Below, in pieces: positions 8,101 through 15,929 of a stretch of DNA of 24,455 bases. The translations under genes were made by a program, and so were the position numbers. The notes under the pieces were generated by a model. It was not told the DNA's origin. It saw nothing but the letters and a program-made list of their open reading frames with translations, and did no database searches. Source of the DNA: JBBIII01 sp037446575. Lineage in GTDB: Bacteria; Bacteroidota; Ignavibacteria; UBA10030. The stretch lies in assembly GCA_037446575.1 (NCBI GenBank), contig JBBIII010000035.1:1-24455 (forward strand). Reading direction: 5' to 3'. The stretch's first letter is position 1. Each line of letters opens with the position of its first letter.

Positions 8101-9540
8101 TTACGTTTTTAATTCAACTCTTTTTTTAATCTGTTCTATATCGTTTTTATAATTACTATCTGATTTAATGTATTCTTCTACTACTTGACAAGCATGTATT
8201 ACTGTGCTGTGGTCTCTTCCACCAAAATGTAGACCAATCGTTTTTAGAGATGAATTTGTAAGTTCTTTAGTAATAAACATAGCTATCTGCCGCGCAGTTA
8301 CAATTTCTTGCCTTCTAGTTTTACCACGCAATATATCTACAGGAATTTCAAAATATTCTGAAACAACTTTTTGTATTAATTCGATACTAATTGGTGTTTT
8401 TACATTGTTTACAATAGATCTAAGAACGTCTTTTGCAAGGATAATTGATACCTCTTTGTTTTCAAGAGATGCTCTTGCCAACATACTTATTAAACAACCC
8501 TCTAACTCACGTATGTTTTTGGTAATATTTGTCGCTAAAAACTCAAGAACGTCCATAGGTAAATCGAATGAGTTTTCTTGACTTTTCTTTTGCAAAATTG
8601 CTATTCGTGTTTCTATGTCTGGTGGTTGAATATCTGCTGTTAAGCCGCATTGGAAACGAGATATTAGTCGATCATCAAGACCTTTAAGCTCTTTTGGCGG
8701 TAAATCAGAGGTTAATACAATTTGTTTCCCAAGTTGATATAATGTATTAAACGTATGGAAAAAGTTATCTTGTGTTTTTTCTTTACCCGCAAAAAATTGG
8801 ATATCGTCAATTATTAAAATGTCCATACTTCTATATAAAGCAGAAAAATCGGCCGCCTTATCGGCTTGTATCGCTTCAACAAAATCAACAGTAAACTTTT
8901 CACTTGAGATATATGTTATCCTTTTTGCTTTACCATTCAAGGAAGCATGATTTCCAAGAGCGTGTATTAGATGTGTTTTACCAAGACCAGTACCCCCATA
9001 AATTACCAATGGATTAAACGATGTGCCGCCGGGGTTGTTTGCAACTGCTAATGCGGCGGCTCTAGCAAGCTGATTACAATCACCTTTTATAAAATTATCA
9101 AAAGTATAACGAGGATTTAAATTATTTTTAATTGAATTCAAATTCTCTGATCTGTATGATACATGTGGAGCAAAATGTGAATGATCAAAATTTTCAACAA
9201 CCGCATTAGAACCAGACAAGTTAATTGTTGGTGAAGGCAAAACCGATAAATCTTCTGAATTTATAATGTAATATAATTTGCATTCTTCGCCTAAAACAGA
9301 AGTAATTGTTTTTTGGATTATTGTGTTATAATGTTCTTCTAACCAATCATAGAAAAATTGGCTAGGCACTCTTATAGTTAACTCATTATTATCAAAGCGA
9401 ACAGGAACGATCGGTTGGAACCATGTTTTATAACTTAATGTAGATATTTGTCCTTTTATAACACCAAGACACTGTTCCCATATAATATTAGCTAAGTTTA
9501 TTTTATCATTATCATCTATAGGTTGCGCAGGAAAAGCCAT
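8101..9540 (-). CDS. dnaA: Chromosomal replication initiator DnaA
   Basis: DnaA binds origin boxes and melts the DNA in an ATP-dependent oligomer. The chosen ATG (9540-9538, MAFPAQPIDDNDKINLANIIW) has GGGGA 6 nt upstream and gives 479 residues. The open frame continues 29 codons upstream, but that extension is hydrophobic, unlike any DnaA, and overlaps promoter repeats. Domain I is at about 10-90. Domain III begins near NPRYTFDNFIKGDCNQLA, with Walker A GGTGLGKT (182-189), Walker B ILIIDDIQFF (Asp245-Asp246) and an arginine-finger region DDRLISRF. Domain IV has the box-binding signature GGRDHSTVIHAC (440-451). It is transcribed away from rpmH and toward dnaN. The repeats upstream suggest autoregulation. 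Confidence 0.97.
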   Translation of the reverse strand: MAFPAQPIDDNDKINLANIIWEQCLGVIKGQISTLSYKTWFQPIVPVRFDNNELTIRVPSQFFYDWLEEHYNTIIQKTITSVLGEECKLYYIINSEDLSVLPSPTINLSGSNAVVENFDHSHFAPHVSYRSENLNSIKNNLNPRYTFDNFIKGDCNQLARAAALAVANNPGGTSFNPLVIYGGTGLGKTHLIHALGNHASLNGKAKRITYISSEKFTVDFVEAIQADKAADFSALYRSMDILIIDDIQFFAGKEKTQDNFFHTFNTLYQLGKQIVLTSDLPPKELKGLDDRLISRFQCGLTADIQPPDIETRIAILQKKSQENSFDLPMDVLEFLATNITKNIRELEGCLISMLARASLENKEVSIILAKDVLRSIVNNVKTPISIELIQKVVSEYFEIPVDILRGKTRRQEIVTARQIAMFITKELTNSSLKTIGLHFGGRDHSTVIHACQVVEEYIKSDSNYKNDIEQIKKRVELKT

Positions 9541-9878
9541 AGAATTCCCCAGATTACTTATTAACAAAATTAACAAATTATTAACATTGTTGTGAACAAA
9601 TAAAAAAGCCGAAAAAACGCAAAACACGTTAAATATATTTGAAAAAAGCCCGCCGACGACAACTTATTAACAAGTTGCCAACAATCAAAAAGCAAAAAAT
9701 ATACGGGTTTCATTATAACATCATTGTTTTAAGTATGCAAGTGGAATTTTTACAAAAGAAAAAAATTTTAAATTATACTAAACATACATTAATAAAATAT
9801 CTTTTCTTGTTTGTACGTCATAATTTTATTAATTTACAGTTGTAATTTAAAAAAAAAGGAAAGTAAGGAAACAAAAAT
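9541..9878. promoter_or_regulatory. Divergent dnaA/rpmH intergenic region
   Basis: This 338-bp gap separates the two divergent arms and must hold the promoters for dnaA (minus) and rpmH (plus). Near dnaA are TTATTAACA 9-mers at 9558-9566, 9578-9586 and 9664-9672, and TGTGAACAA at 9591-9599 (one mismatch from the DnaA box on the minus strand). CAACTT-ATTAAC-AAGTTG at 9660-9677 is a small hairpin. On the rpmH side, TTTACA (9749-9754) and TATACT (9774-9779) with 19-nt spacing are a weak sigma-70-like pair. A 68-codon open frame at 9639-9845 has no protein-like features and is not called. Confidence 0.6.
9558..9599 (-). repeat. Tandem TGTTAAT repeats plus DnaA-like box upstream of dnaA
   Basis: Read toward dnaA on the minus strand, the sequence holds TTGTTCACA (9599-9591), then TGTTAATAA (9586-9578), TGTTAATTT (9575-9567) and TGTTAATAA (9566-9558). 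The three TGTTAAT copies start 11 and 9 nt apart, about one helical turn, so bound protein would line up on one face. The first copy is 46 nt or less from the dnaA start codon. This is a good candidate for a DnaA autoregulatory site or the second half of a bipartite origin. Confidence 0.55.
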
Positions 9879-10025
9879 ATGAAAAGGACATATCAACCTC
9901 ATAGAAGAAAAAGAAAAAATACACATGGATTTAGAGAAAGAATGGCAACTAAAAACGGACGCAAGGTTTTGAGTCGACGTAGAGCAGCAGGAAGAAAAAA
10001 GTTGTCTGTTAGCGATGAAAAATAA
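9879..10025 (+). CDS. rpmH: 50S ribosomal protein L34
   Basis: A 48-residue, very basic protein with the L34 signature: MKRTYQPHRRKRKNTHGFRE at the start, then RMATKNGRKVLSRRRAAGRK and a short tail LSVSDEK. L34 is a small 23S rRNA-binding component of the large subunit. A purine-rich AAGGAAA lies about 8 nt before the ATG. It is the first gene of the rightward arm and shares a likely transcript with rnpA 27 nt downstream, the classic rpmH-rnpA pair beside dnaA. No other start is possible without losing the conserved N-terminus. Confidence 0.98.
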   Translation: MKRTYQPHRRKRKNTHGFRERMATKNGRKVLSRRRAAGRKKLSVSDEK

Positions 10026-10052
10026 TAAAGCAATAAAACTAAATGGGCAGTT

Positions 10053-10424
10053 ATGCCTAAAAAGCAGTCCTTTTATAAAACGCTGAAAGGATATGGGAAA
10101 TTTACAAAAGTAATTGCATCTGGCAAGCAGATAGAAAAAAGTCCAATAAAAGCATTTGTTTATTTTACCGCCTCAGATAAACCCAGCATAAGTGTTGGTT
10201 TTACAGCTACGAAATCAATAAGAAAAGCGACACAAAGAAATTGTATAAAAAGATGTATGAAAGAAGCATTTAGAGCCAATAAAAATGTTTTCTTGAAACC
10301 AAAATTTACAGATAAAAACATAGAAATAGTTTTTATGTATACAGATAAAGAGATGCAAGCCGCAAGAAAAAAAATGGTTTCATCGATTAATCTTTCTATA
10401 AAAGAGATATGTGTTTTGATGTGA
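10053..10424 (+). CDS. rnpA: Ribonuclease P protein component
   Basis: RnpA is the protein cofactor of RNase P, which removes 5' leaders from tRNA precursors. The 123-residue basic product fits the usual size. The family core is seen in SVGFTATKSIRKATQRN followed by CIKRCMKEAFR. The highly conserved RNR motif is RNC here (Arg62-Asn63-Cys64), with the following Lys66-Arg67 kept. The substituted residue normally lies on the RNA-contacting helix. Shine-Dalgarno matching is poor. The gene sits 27 nt after rpmH and 19 nt before yidD, so it is part of the rpmH operon. Confidence 0.95.
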   Translation: MPKKQSFYKTLKGYGKFTKVIASGKQIEKSPIKAFVYFTASDKPSISVGFTATKSIRKATQRNCIKRCMKEAFRANKNVFLKPKFTDKNIEIVFMYTDKEMQAARKKMVSSINLSIKEICVLM

Positions 10425-10443
10425 TATAAATTGAAATTATAGC

Positions 10444-10659
10444 ATGAAAAAAATATTTATATTAATTATCAAAGTTTATCAAGTTTTTATATCTGCATTT
10501 CTCCCGTTTAATCATTGCAGGTTTTACCCGTCTTGTTCACAATACGCCATTGAAGCAATAGATAAAAGGGGGATAATAAAAGGATTATGGCTTTCTATAA
10601 AACGAATATTAAGCTGTAATCCATATTCTTCAAAAGGCGGTTATGATCCGGTGCCATAA
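10444..10659 (+). CDS. yidD: Membrane protein insertion efficiency factor YidD
   Basis: A 71-residue protein of the YidD (UPF0161, DUF37) family, which assists YidC-dependent insertion of inner-membrane proteins. The family signature is the cysteine-bearing CRFYPSCSQYA at 25-35, preceded by a hydrophobic amphipathic helix (MKKIFILIIKVYQVFISAFL). GLWLSIKRILSCNPYSSKGG and a final YDPVP follow, both typical. It lies between rnpA (19-nt gap) and yidC (38-nt gap), its standard position. No strong Shine-Dalgarno precedes the ATG, so reinitiation from rnpA is possible. Confidence 0.96.
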   Translation: MKKIFILIIKVYQVFISAFLPFNHCRFYPSCSQYAIEAIDKRGIIKGLWLSIKRILSCNPYSSKGGYDPVP

Positions 10660-10697
10660 GAGACGGTTATCTAAAAAGTACAAAGGATATAAATTTT

Positions 10698-12485
10698 ATG
10701 GATAGACAATCAACACTTGGTTTTATTTTAATATTTCTGCTGCTTGTAACGTGGATGATGATAAATGCGCCTCAGGAAGAACAAAACGTTCCTTCAAAAA
10801 CAGCACAAAAAACTCAAACGACAGACACAAGTAAAATAAAGCAACAAAAGGCAGAGAAAAAAGAACTTGTAGAAAAACAAGAAAAAAGCCCCTATGGAAA
10901 ATTCTTTTCCGATAGAGCAATGGGCAAAGAAAGAATAATTACGGTAGAGACCGACTACTTTAAAGCAGAGTTGTCAACTAAAGGGGCTGTAATCAAGACT
11001 TGGGAGCTAAAAAAATATAAAACTTGGAACGGTTTTCCTGTGCAATTAGTGGATTATGACAATAAGGGCGACCTTTCAATTTTGCTAACGACAACCGACG
11101 GAAAAGTAATTAACACGAAGGAGCTTTTCTTCGATGTGCAAACGCCAATTAATTATATAAAGTTAGAAAATAATTTTGAATTTGAAATAATATTTATTCT
11201 ACCATCTTCAAACGGCGGACAGCTTCTAAAGAAAATGAAGTTTGCTAATAATACTTACGGGTTTGATGCTGAAATACAATTTGTCAACCTTCAATCTGTA
11301 ATAGCAAATTACCAGTACGAATTAGCATGGGAGCATGGTGTACGTTTTGCAGAATATAACAGCGTTGATGAGGCGAGCTTTGCCGCTGGATACGCTTTTG
11401 CGGGGAACGAACTTGCCGAAATTAACGCGGCATCAGTTGATGAAAAAGTAAAAAAAGAATTGACAGGAGTTATTGATTGGGTGGCAACATGTAATAAATA
11501 TTTTGCGGTTGCGTTAATTCCAATAAATAGAAATAGCGAAGGAGCGCACATAGCTGGATTTAATAAAGCATTAAAAGATCATGGAATGATGGAAACATAT
11601 AGTATTGCATTGACCATTCCTTATAAAGGGGAGTATAATGAAAAAAGCGAGTTCAAAGTTTTTCTTGGTCCAATGCAGATGGAAGTTCTTGAATCATACA
11701 ACGTTGGACTTGAAAAAATAATGAGTTTGGGATGGGCATGGATTATTAGACCGATATCTGAGTATATCTTGCTTCCATTATTCACCGCTATCCATTATGT
11801 TGTTCCTAACTGGGGATTAGTAATAATAATATTTTCGATTTTAATTAAAATCTCTCTTCATCCGCTAAGTAAAAGCCAAATGAAATCTATGAAAAAGATG
11901 CAAAAACTTCAGCCGATGATGAACGAAATCCGAGAAAAATATAAAAACGATCCGCAAAAGATGAATAAATCAATAATGAACTTGTATAAAGAGTATGGAG
12001 TAAATCCGGCGGGAAGTTGTCTCCCTTTATTATTACAGCTTCCAATAATGTTTGCGTTATACAACGTATTGCGCGGTGCTATTGAATTGAGACAAGCAAA
12101 TTTTATTTGGTGGATTACAGATCTTTCCGCGCCAGATGTTATGTTTAAACTGCCATTTGCTTTACCATTAATAGGGATACAAGAAATAAGCGGTATCGCA
12201 TTATTGATGGGTATTACAATGTTTTTCCAAACGAAGATGACAACAACCGACCCGAGACAAAAGGCCTTGATATATATAATGCCGATTATGATGACATTGC
12301 TGTTTAATGGTTTTCCATCGGGTTTGAATTTATATTATGCAGTGTTTAATATACTTGCAATTGGTCAACAATATTTTGTCAATAAAAAACATGACGACGA
12401 ACCGCTTAGAAAAGTTGAGCCGAAGAAAAAAGCAAAAGGGGGAATTTTTAAATTAGCTAAGGATATGCCAAGATTTAAGAAATAA
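10698..12485 (+). CDS. yidC: Membrane protein insertase YidC
   Basis: YidC inserts and folds inner-membrane proteins alone or with SecYEG. The 595-residue product has the Gram-negative layout: an N-terminal membrane anchor (about 6-24), a Lys/Gln/Glu-rich linker (about 27-65), a large periplasmic beta domain (to about 330), then the conserved core with NWGLVIIIFSILIK, PAGSCLPLLLQLPIMFALYNVL, a late helix QKALIYIMPIMMTLLF and NLYYAVFNILAIGQQYFV. The positively charged groove residue, Arg in E. coli and Bacillus, is Lys384 here, as in many Bacteroidetes. The tail is basic (KKKAKGG...RFKK), fitting ribosome contact. AAAGGA lies about 10 nt before the ATG. A terminator follows the gene, making it the last gene of the rpmH operon. 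Confidence 0.97.
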   Translation: MDRQSTLGFILIFLLLVTWMMINAPQEEQNVPSKTAQKTQTTDTSKIKQQKAEKKELVEKQEKSPYGKFFSDRAMGKERIITVETDYFKAELSTKGAVIKTWELKKYKTWNGFPVQLVDYDNKGDLSILLTTTDGKVINTKELFFDVQTPINYIKLENNFEFEIIFILPSSNGGQLLKKMKFANNTYGFDAEIQFVNLQSVIANYQYELAWEHGVRFAEYNSVDEASFAAGYAFAGNELAEINAASVDEKVKKELTGVIDWVATCNKYFAVALIPINRNSEGAHIAGFNKALKDHGMMETYSIALTIPYKGEYNEKSEFKVFLGPMQMEVLESYNVGLEKIMSLGWAWIIRPISEYILLPLFTAIHYVVPNWGLVIIIFSILIKISLHPLSKSQMKSMKKMQKLQPMMNEIREKYKNDPQKMNKSIMNLYKEYGVNPAGSCLPLLLQLPIMFALYNVLRGAIELRQANFIWWITDLSAPDVMFKLPFALPLIGIQEISGIALLMGITMFFQTKMTTTDPRQKALIYIMPIMMTLLFNGFPSGLNLYYAVFNILAIGQQYFVNKKHDDEPLRKVEPKKKAKGGIFKLAKDMPRFKK

Positions 12486-12511
12486 AAGAATATTTTCGAG
12501 AATTTTTATAT

Positions 12512-12547
12512 AACGCCTTGTATTGCGCAAGGCGTTTTTATTTTTTA
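12512..12547 (+). terminator. Intrinsic terminator after yidC
   Basis: AACGCCTTG (12512-12520) and CAAGGCGTT (12528-12536) form a perfect 9-bp stem with a 7-nt loop, followed by a T-rich run to 12547. It ends the rpmH-yidC transcript. Only about 50 nt remain before the mnmE start, so the mnmE promoter must lie in that short gap or mnmE depends on read-through. Confidence 0.9.
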
Positions 12548-12596
12548 TTAATTGAGAAAGCAAAACGCTTTTAGTACATTCATTGCCACGATAAAC

Positions 12597-13991
12597 ATGA
12601 TACACTCAACAGATGATACAATTGCTGCGATAGCAACGCCGATTGGCGAGGGGGCTATTTCTGTAATTCGTGTAAGCGGACAAGAAGCAATAAAAACTGT
12701 ATCAAGAAAATTTCTAAGTAAAACGAATCTAAATAATGTAAAAAGTCATACAGCTCATTTTGGCAAAATAATAAACCAAATGGGCGATATTATTGATGAA
12801 GTAATTTGTGTTGTGTATAAAATGCCAAATTCATACACAGGTGAAGATACAGTAGAAATTTCATGTCACGGTGGAATACAAAATACAAAAAAAGTACTCA
12901 ATTGTATTTTAGAAGAAAATGTTAGACCGGCAAAACCCGGAGAATTCACATTTAGGGCATTTTTAAATGGTAAAATGGATCTTTCGCAAGCTGAAGCAGT
13001 TGCTGATATTATACACAGCCAATCGGAAAAAGGGCATAAAATATCTTTACATCAGTTGGAAGGTGAACTTTCAAAAAAAATATTTGAGCTAAGAGATAAG
13101 CTCGTAAAAGCTACGTCACTTTTAGAATTAGAATTGGACTTTGTTGAAGAAAACATTGAATTAATTAATGCGGAAACAGTAGAAGAGATAATCACTAATT
13201 GCTTAGCGGAAGTCAAATTGCTTATGAAATCGTTCTTTATTGGGCGGATTGCGAAAGAGGGCGTTAGTGTAGCTTTAGTAGGAATCCCAAACTCTGGAAA
13301 ATCAAGTTTAATGAATGCGATATTGAAAGAAGAAAGAGCCATTGTAACAGAAATACCAGGGACCACAAGGGATTTTATAGAGGAAAGATACACACACGAT
13401 GGAATATTATATAGGTTAATTGATACTGCTGGTTTAAGAAATACGAAAGATTTAGTAGAAATCGAGGGAATTAAAAGAACTTGGAATATTATTGAAAAAG
13501 CTGATGTTGTAATTTTTATCCATGATGCAACTACAGAAATGTTACCAGAAGAAAATTCGTTTCTAGAAAAAATAAAAACCGCGAGTGCTGAAAAAAAATC
13601 AATTATAATTGCAAATAATAAAATCGACCTTTTAAAAAATGTAACCAATGTGGAACATGAAAACTTGAGTAATATCGAAGTATTTACATCAGCGAAAACC
13701 TTAGAGGGCGTAGAAAACCTTGTTCAAGAAATTTCAAGATCTATATTTAAGACCGATAAAATAGAAATAGGCGAAACAACGATAATAACAAACCAGAGGC
13801 ATTTTCAGGCACTTGAAAGAACGAAGGAACAACTAGAATCTGCGTTAACATCAATTAAGCAAAAGAAGAGTGAAGAATTTATTGCGTTAGATCTTCGCGG
13901 GGCTATTGATTCAATTGGGGAGATAGTTGGATTAGTAACAACAGAAGACATATTAAATGAAATATTTTCAAAATTCTGTATTGGTAAATAA
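12597..13991 (+). CDS. mnmE: tRNA modification GTPase MnmE
   Basis: MnmE works with MnmG to install the carboxymethylaminomethyl group on wobble U34 of several tRNAs. From ATG 12597 the product has 464 residues and opens with MIHSTDDTIAAIATPIGEGA, the family N-terminus that binds the folate one-carbon donor. The inserted G domain has G1 GIPNSGKS (229-236), a DTAGLR switch-II motif and NKID. The C-terminus FCIGK carries the conserved cysteine. The frame is open back to a TTG at 12552, but those 15 residues do not look like MnmE. No clear Shine-Dalgarno is seen. It is followed by parS-like DNA and mnmG, forming an mnmE-mnmG-rsmG group. Confidence 0.96.
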   Translation: MIHSTDDTIAAIATPIGEGAISVIRVSGQEAIKTVSRKFLSKTNLNNVKSHTAHFGKIINQMGDIIDEVICVVYKMPNSYTGEDTVEISCHGGIQNTKKVLNCILEENVRPAKPGEFTFRAFLNGKMDLSQAEAVADIIHSQSEKGHKISLHQLEGELSKKIFELRDKLVKATSLLELELDFVEENIELINAETVEEIITNCLAEVKLLMKSFFIGRIAKEGVSVALVGIPNSGKSSLMNAILKEERAIVTEIPGTTRDFIEERYTHDGILYRLIDTAGLRNTKDLVEIEGIKRTWNIIEKADVVIFIHDATTEMLPEENSFLEKIKTASAEKKSIIIANNKIDLLKNVTNVEHENLSNIEVFTSAKTLEGVENLVQEISRSIFKTDKIEIGETTIITNQRHFQALERTKEQLESALTSIKQKKSEEFIALDLRGAIDSIGEIVGLVTTEDILNEIFSKFCIGK

Positions 13992-13993
13992 TA

Positions 13994-14009
13994 TGTTTCA
14001 CGTGAAACT
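13994..14009. promoter_or_regulatory. parS centromere site 1 (mnmE-mnmG gap)
   Basis: TGTTTCACGTGAAACT matches the bacterial parS consensus TGTTTCACGTGAAACA at 15 of 16 positions and keeps the full 14-bp palindrome. ParB binds such sites and spreads as a CTP-dependent clamp to guide origin segregation. It fills most of the 23-nt gap before mnmG, where a ribosome-binding site would normally sit. Confidence 0.93.
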
Positions 14010-14014
14010 ATGTA

Positions 14015-15913
14015 ATGGCTCAAAGAACAAAATATGATATCATTATTGGAGGCGGCGGGCATGCAGGTATAGAGGCCTCTTTAGCCGCGGCAAGATTAGG
14101 CTATTCTGTATTGTTAGTTACAATGGAAAAAAGCGCCATTGGAAGAATGTCATGCAATCCTGCAATTGGTGGAACCGCCAAAGGACATTTAGTACGCGAG
14201 ATAGACGCACTTGGAGGAGAAATAGGCAAAATTGCTGATTCAACTGGGATACACTTTAGAATGCTTAACAGATCAAAAGGACCTGCCGTTTGGTCTCCAC
14301 GCTCTCAAAATGACAGGGAGTTATATTCTAAGGAGGCTATAAAATGTATTGAAAAACAAGATGGAATTAACATTAAAGAAGGAACAATTGAAAAATTAAT
14401 TGTCGATGAAAAAAAATGTATTGCCGGAGTCAAATTAAATTCAGATGAAATTATTCATTGTAAAGTAGTAATAGTTTGTGTTGGAACTTTTCTAAATGGT
14501 TTAATGCATATAGGTACGAAAACTTTTTTAGGCGGCAGATATCAAGAAAAAGCATCTTATGGATTGACTGAAAATTTGAAAGAACTTGGTTTTGTAAGCG
14601 GGCGACTAAAGACAGGAACGCCTCCAAGAATAGATTACAATAGTATTGATTTTTCAAAAGTTGAGGAACAAAAAAGCGAAGAAAATCCTCAACCATTCTC
14701 ATTCCAAAATAAACGAATTACTAATAATTTAATACCAATGTATTTAACATATACAAATAAAAATACACACAAAGTTTTAAGGAAAGGATTTGACAGATCG
14801 CCTCTTTTTACCGGCAGGATTAAAGGGATTGGACCGCGCTATTGCCCATCAATAGAAGATAAAATTAACAGATTTGCCGATAAAGAAAGACACCATATCT
14901 TTCTTGAGCCAGAGGGCTATAATACTAATGTAGTCTATGTAAATGGATTTTCAACAAGCTTACCCGAAGAAATTCAAATAGAAGGATTAAAATCTATTCA
15001 TGGTTTAGAAAATGTAAAAATGCTACGCCCCGGCTACGCTGTTGAATACGATTATTTTCCTCCATATCAACTAAAGTTGTCATTAGAAACAAAATTGGTG
15101 CATGGGTTATTTTTTGCGGGGCAAATTAATGGCACCTCAGGCTATGAAGAAGCCGCGGCACAAGGACTAATAGCCGGTATAAACGCGGTCCGATATTTAC
15201 AAAACAAAGAACCATTTATACTTCATCGGTCAGAAGCTTATATTGGCGTACTTATTGACGATTTAGTGAATAGGGAGATAATTGAACCATATAGAATGTT
15301 CACATCTCGAGCAGAGTACAGGTTAATTCTTAGGCAAGATAATGCGGATACAAGATTAATGAAATATGGCCACGCTTTAGGATTATTATCAGACGATAAT
15401 ATAAGGAGATTGAGAAAAAAAGAAGATTACATAAGGAATTGTATTTTTCAATCGAACCAAATTTCTATTCCGCCAAGATCAATTAATAACTATTTGGAAA
15501 AAGTTGGCGAAACCACAATCTCTGAAAATGAAAAATTATCAAAATTGGTAAAACGCTCGAATGTCGTTTTAAAAGATTTATTAGGAATTAGTGAAATTGC
15601 TAAAGACCCCGTTTTTAATTATCTAACATCGAACGAGGATGATGGAATTATAAAAGAGACCATAGAGCAAATTGAAATCGAGCTGAAATATGAAGGATAC
15701 ATACAAAGGCAAGCTGAAGAAATAAAACGGCACGAAAAATTTGAATCGTTTGAAATACCACGCGATATTAATTACCGGGAAGTTAAATCTCTATCTACCG
15801 AAGGAAGAGAAAAACTAATAAAAATTCAACCGCTATCAATTGGGCAGGCATCGCGCATTGACGGGGTAACGCCGGCGGACATTTCTGTATTGGTAGTCTA
15901 CTTGAAAGGATAA
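14015..15913 (+). CDS. mnmG: tRNA uridine-5-carboxymethylaminomethyl synthase MnmG
   Basis: MnmG (GidA) is the FAD-dependent partner of MnmE in U34 modification. The 632-residue length is typical. The N-terminal Rossmann motif GGGGHAGIEAS begins at residue 12. The catalytic cysteines are both present, at the same numbers as in E. coli: Cys47 in MSCNPAIGG and Cys277 in RYCPSIEDK. The downstream family blocks include LEPEGYNTNVVYVNGFSTSLP and YDYFPPYQLK, then QINGTSGYEEAAAQGL. The C-terminal helical part ends in IDGVTPADISVLVVYLK. ATG 14015 is the only start that preserves the FAD motif. It has no Shine-Dalgarno because parS site 1 lies just upstream. A second parS overlaps the gap to rsmG. Confidence 0.97.
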   Translation: MAQRTKYDIIIGGGGHAGIEASLAAARLGYSVLLVTMEKSAIGRMSCNPAIGGTAKGHLVREIDALGGEIGKIADSTGIHFRMLNRSKGPAVWSPRSQNDRELYSKEAIKCIEKQDGINIKEGTIEKLIVDEKKCIAGVKLNSDEIIHCKVVIVCVGTFLNGLMHIGTKTFLGGRYQEKASYGLTENLKELGFVSGRLKTGTPPRIDYNSIDFSKVEEQKSEENPQPFSFQNKRITNNLIPMYLTYTNKNTHKVLRKGFDRSPLFTGRIKGIGPRYCPSIEDKINRFADKERHHIFLEPEGYNTNVVYVNGFSTSLPEEIQIEGLKSIHGLENVKMLRPGYAVEYDYFPPYQLKLSLETKLVHGLFFAGQINGTSGYEEAAAQGLIAGINAVRYLQNKEPFILHRSEAYIGVLIDDLVNREIIEPYRMFTSRAEYRLILRQDNADTRLMKYGHALGLLSDDNIRRLRKKEDYIRNCIFQSNQISIPPRSINNYLEKVGETTISENEKLSKLVKRSNVVLKDLLGISEIAKDPVFNYLTSNEDDGIIKETIEQIEIELKYEGYIQRQAEEIKRHEKFESFEIPRDINYREVKSLSTEGREKLIKIQPLSIGQASRIDGVTPADISVLVVYLKG

Positions 15914-15929
15914 AGTTTCACGTGAAACC
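15914..15929. promoter_or_regulatory. parS centromere site 2 (overlaps rsmG start codon)
   Basis: AGTTTCACGTGAAACC keeps the perfect 14-bp core GTTTCACGTGAAAC (15915-15928), with both outer bases differing from consensus. It starts right after the mnmG stop codon, and its centre CAC|GTG supplies the GTG start of rsmG at 15922. The two parS sites are 1920 bp apart and flank mnmG. Confidence 0.9.

Noticed and set aside
9541..9627. Upstream extension of dnaA by 29 codons
   Set aside because: The added residues are hydrophobic and unlike DnaA, while ATG 9540 has a good GGGGA site and starts the usual domain I.
9639..9845. 68-codon plus-strand open frame between dnaA and rpmH
   Set aside because: Composition follows the AT-rich DNA (Lys/Ile/Leu/Phe), no Shine-Dalgarno or recognisable domain, and it lies in the promoter/origin region.
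12552..12596. TTG start giving MnmE 15 extra residues
   Set aside because: MnmE proteins begin close to the DTIAAIATPIGEG block. The extension has no similarity and lies close to the terminator T-run.
13052..13648. 198-codon minus-strand open frame within mnmE
   Set aside because: It is antisense to well-conserved mnmE codons, and its Ser/Phe/Ile-rich product looks like a complement shadow.
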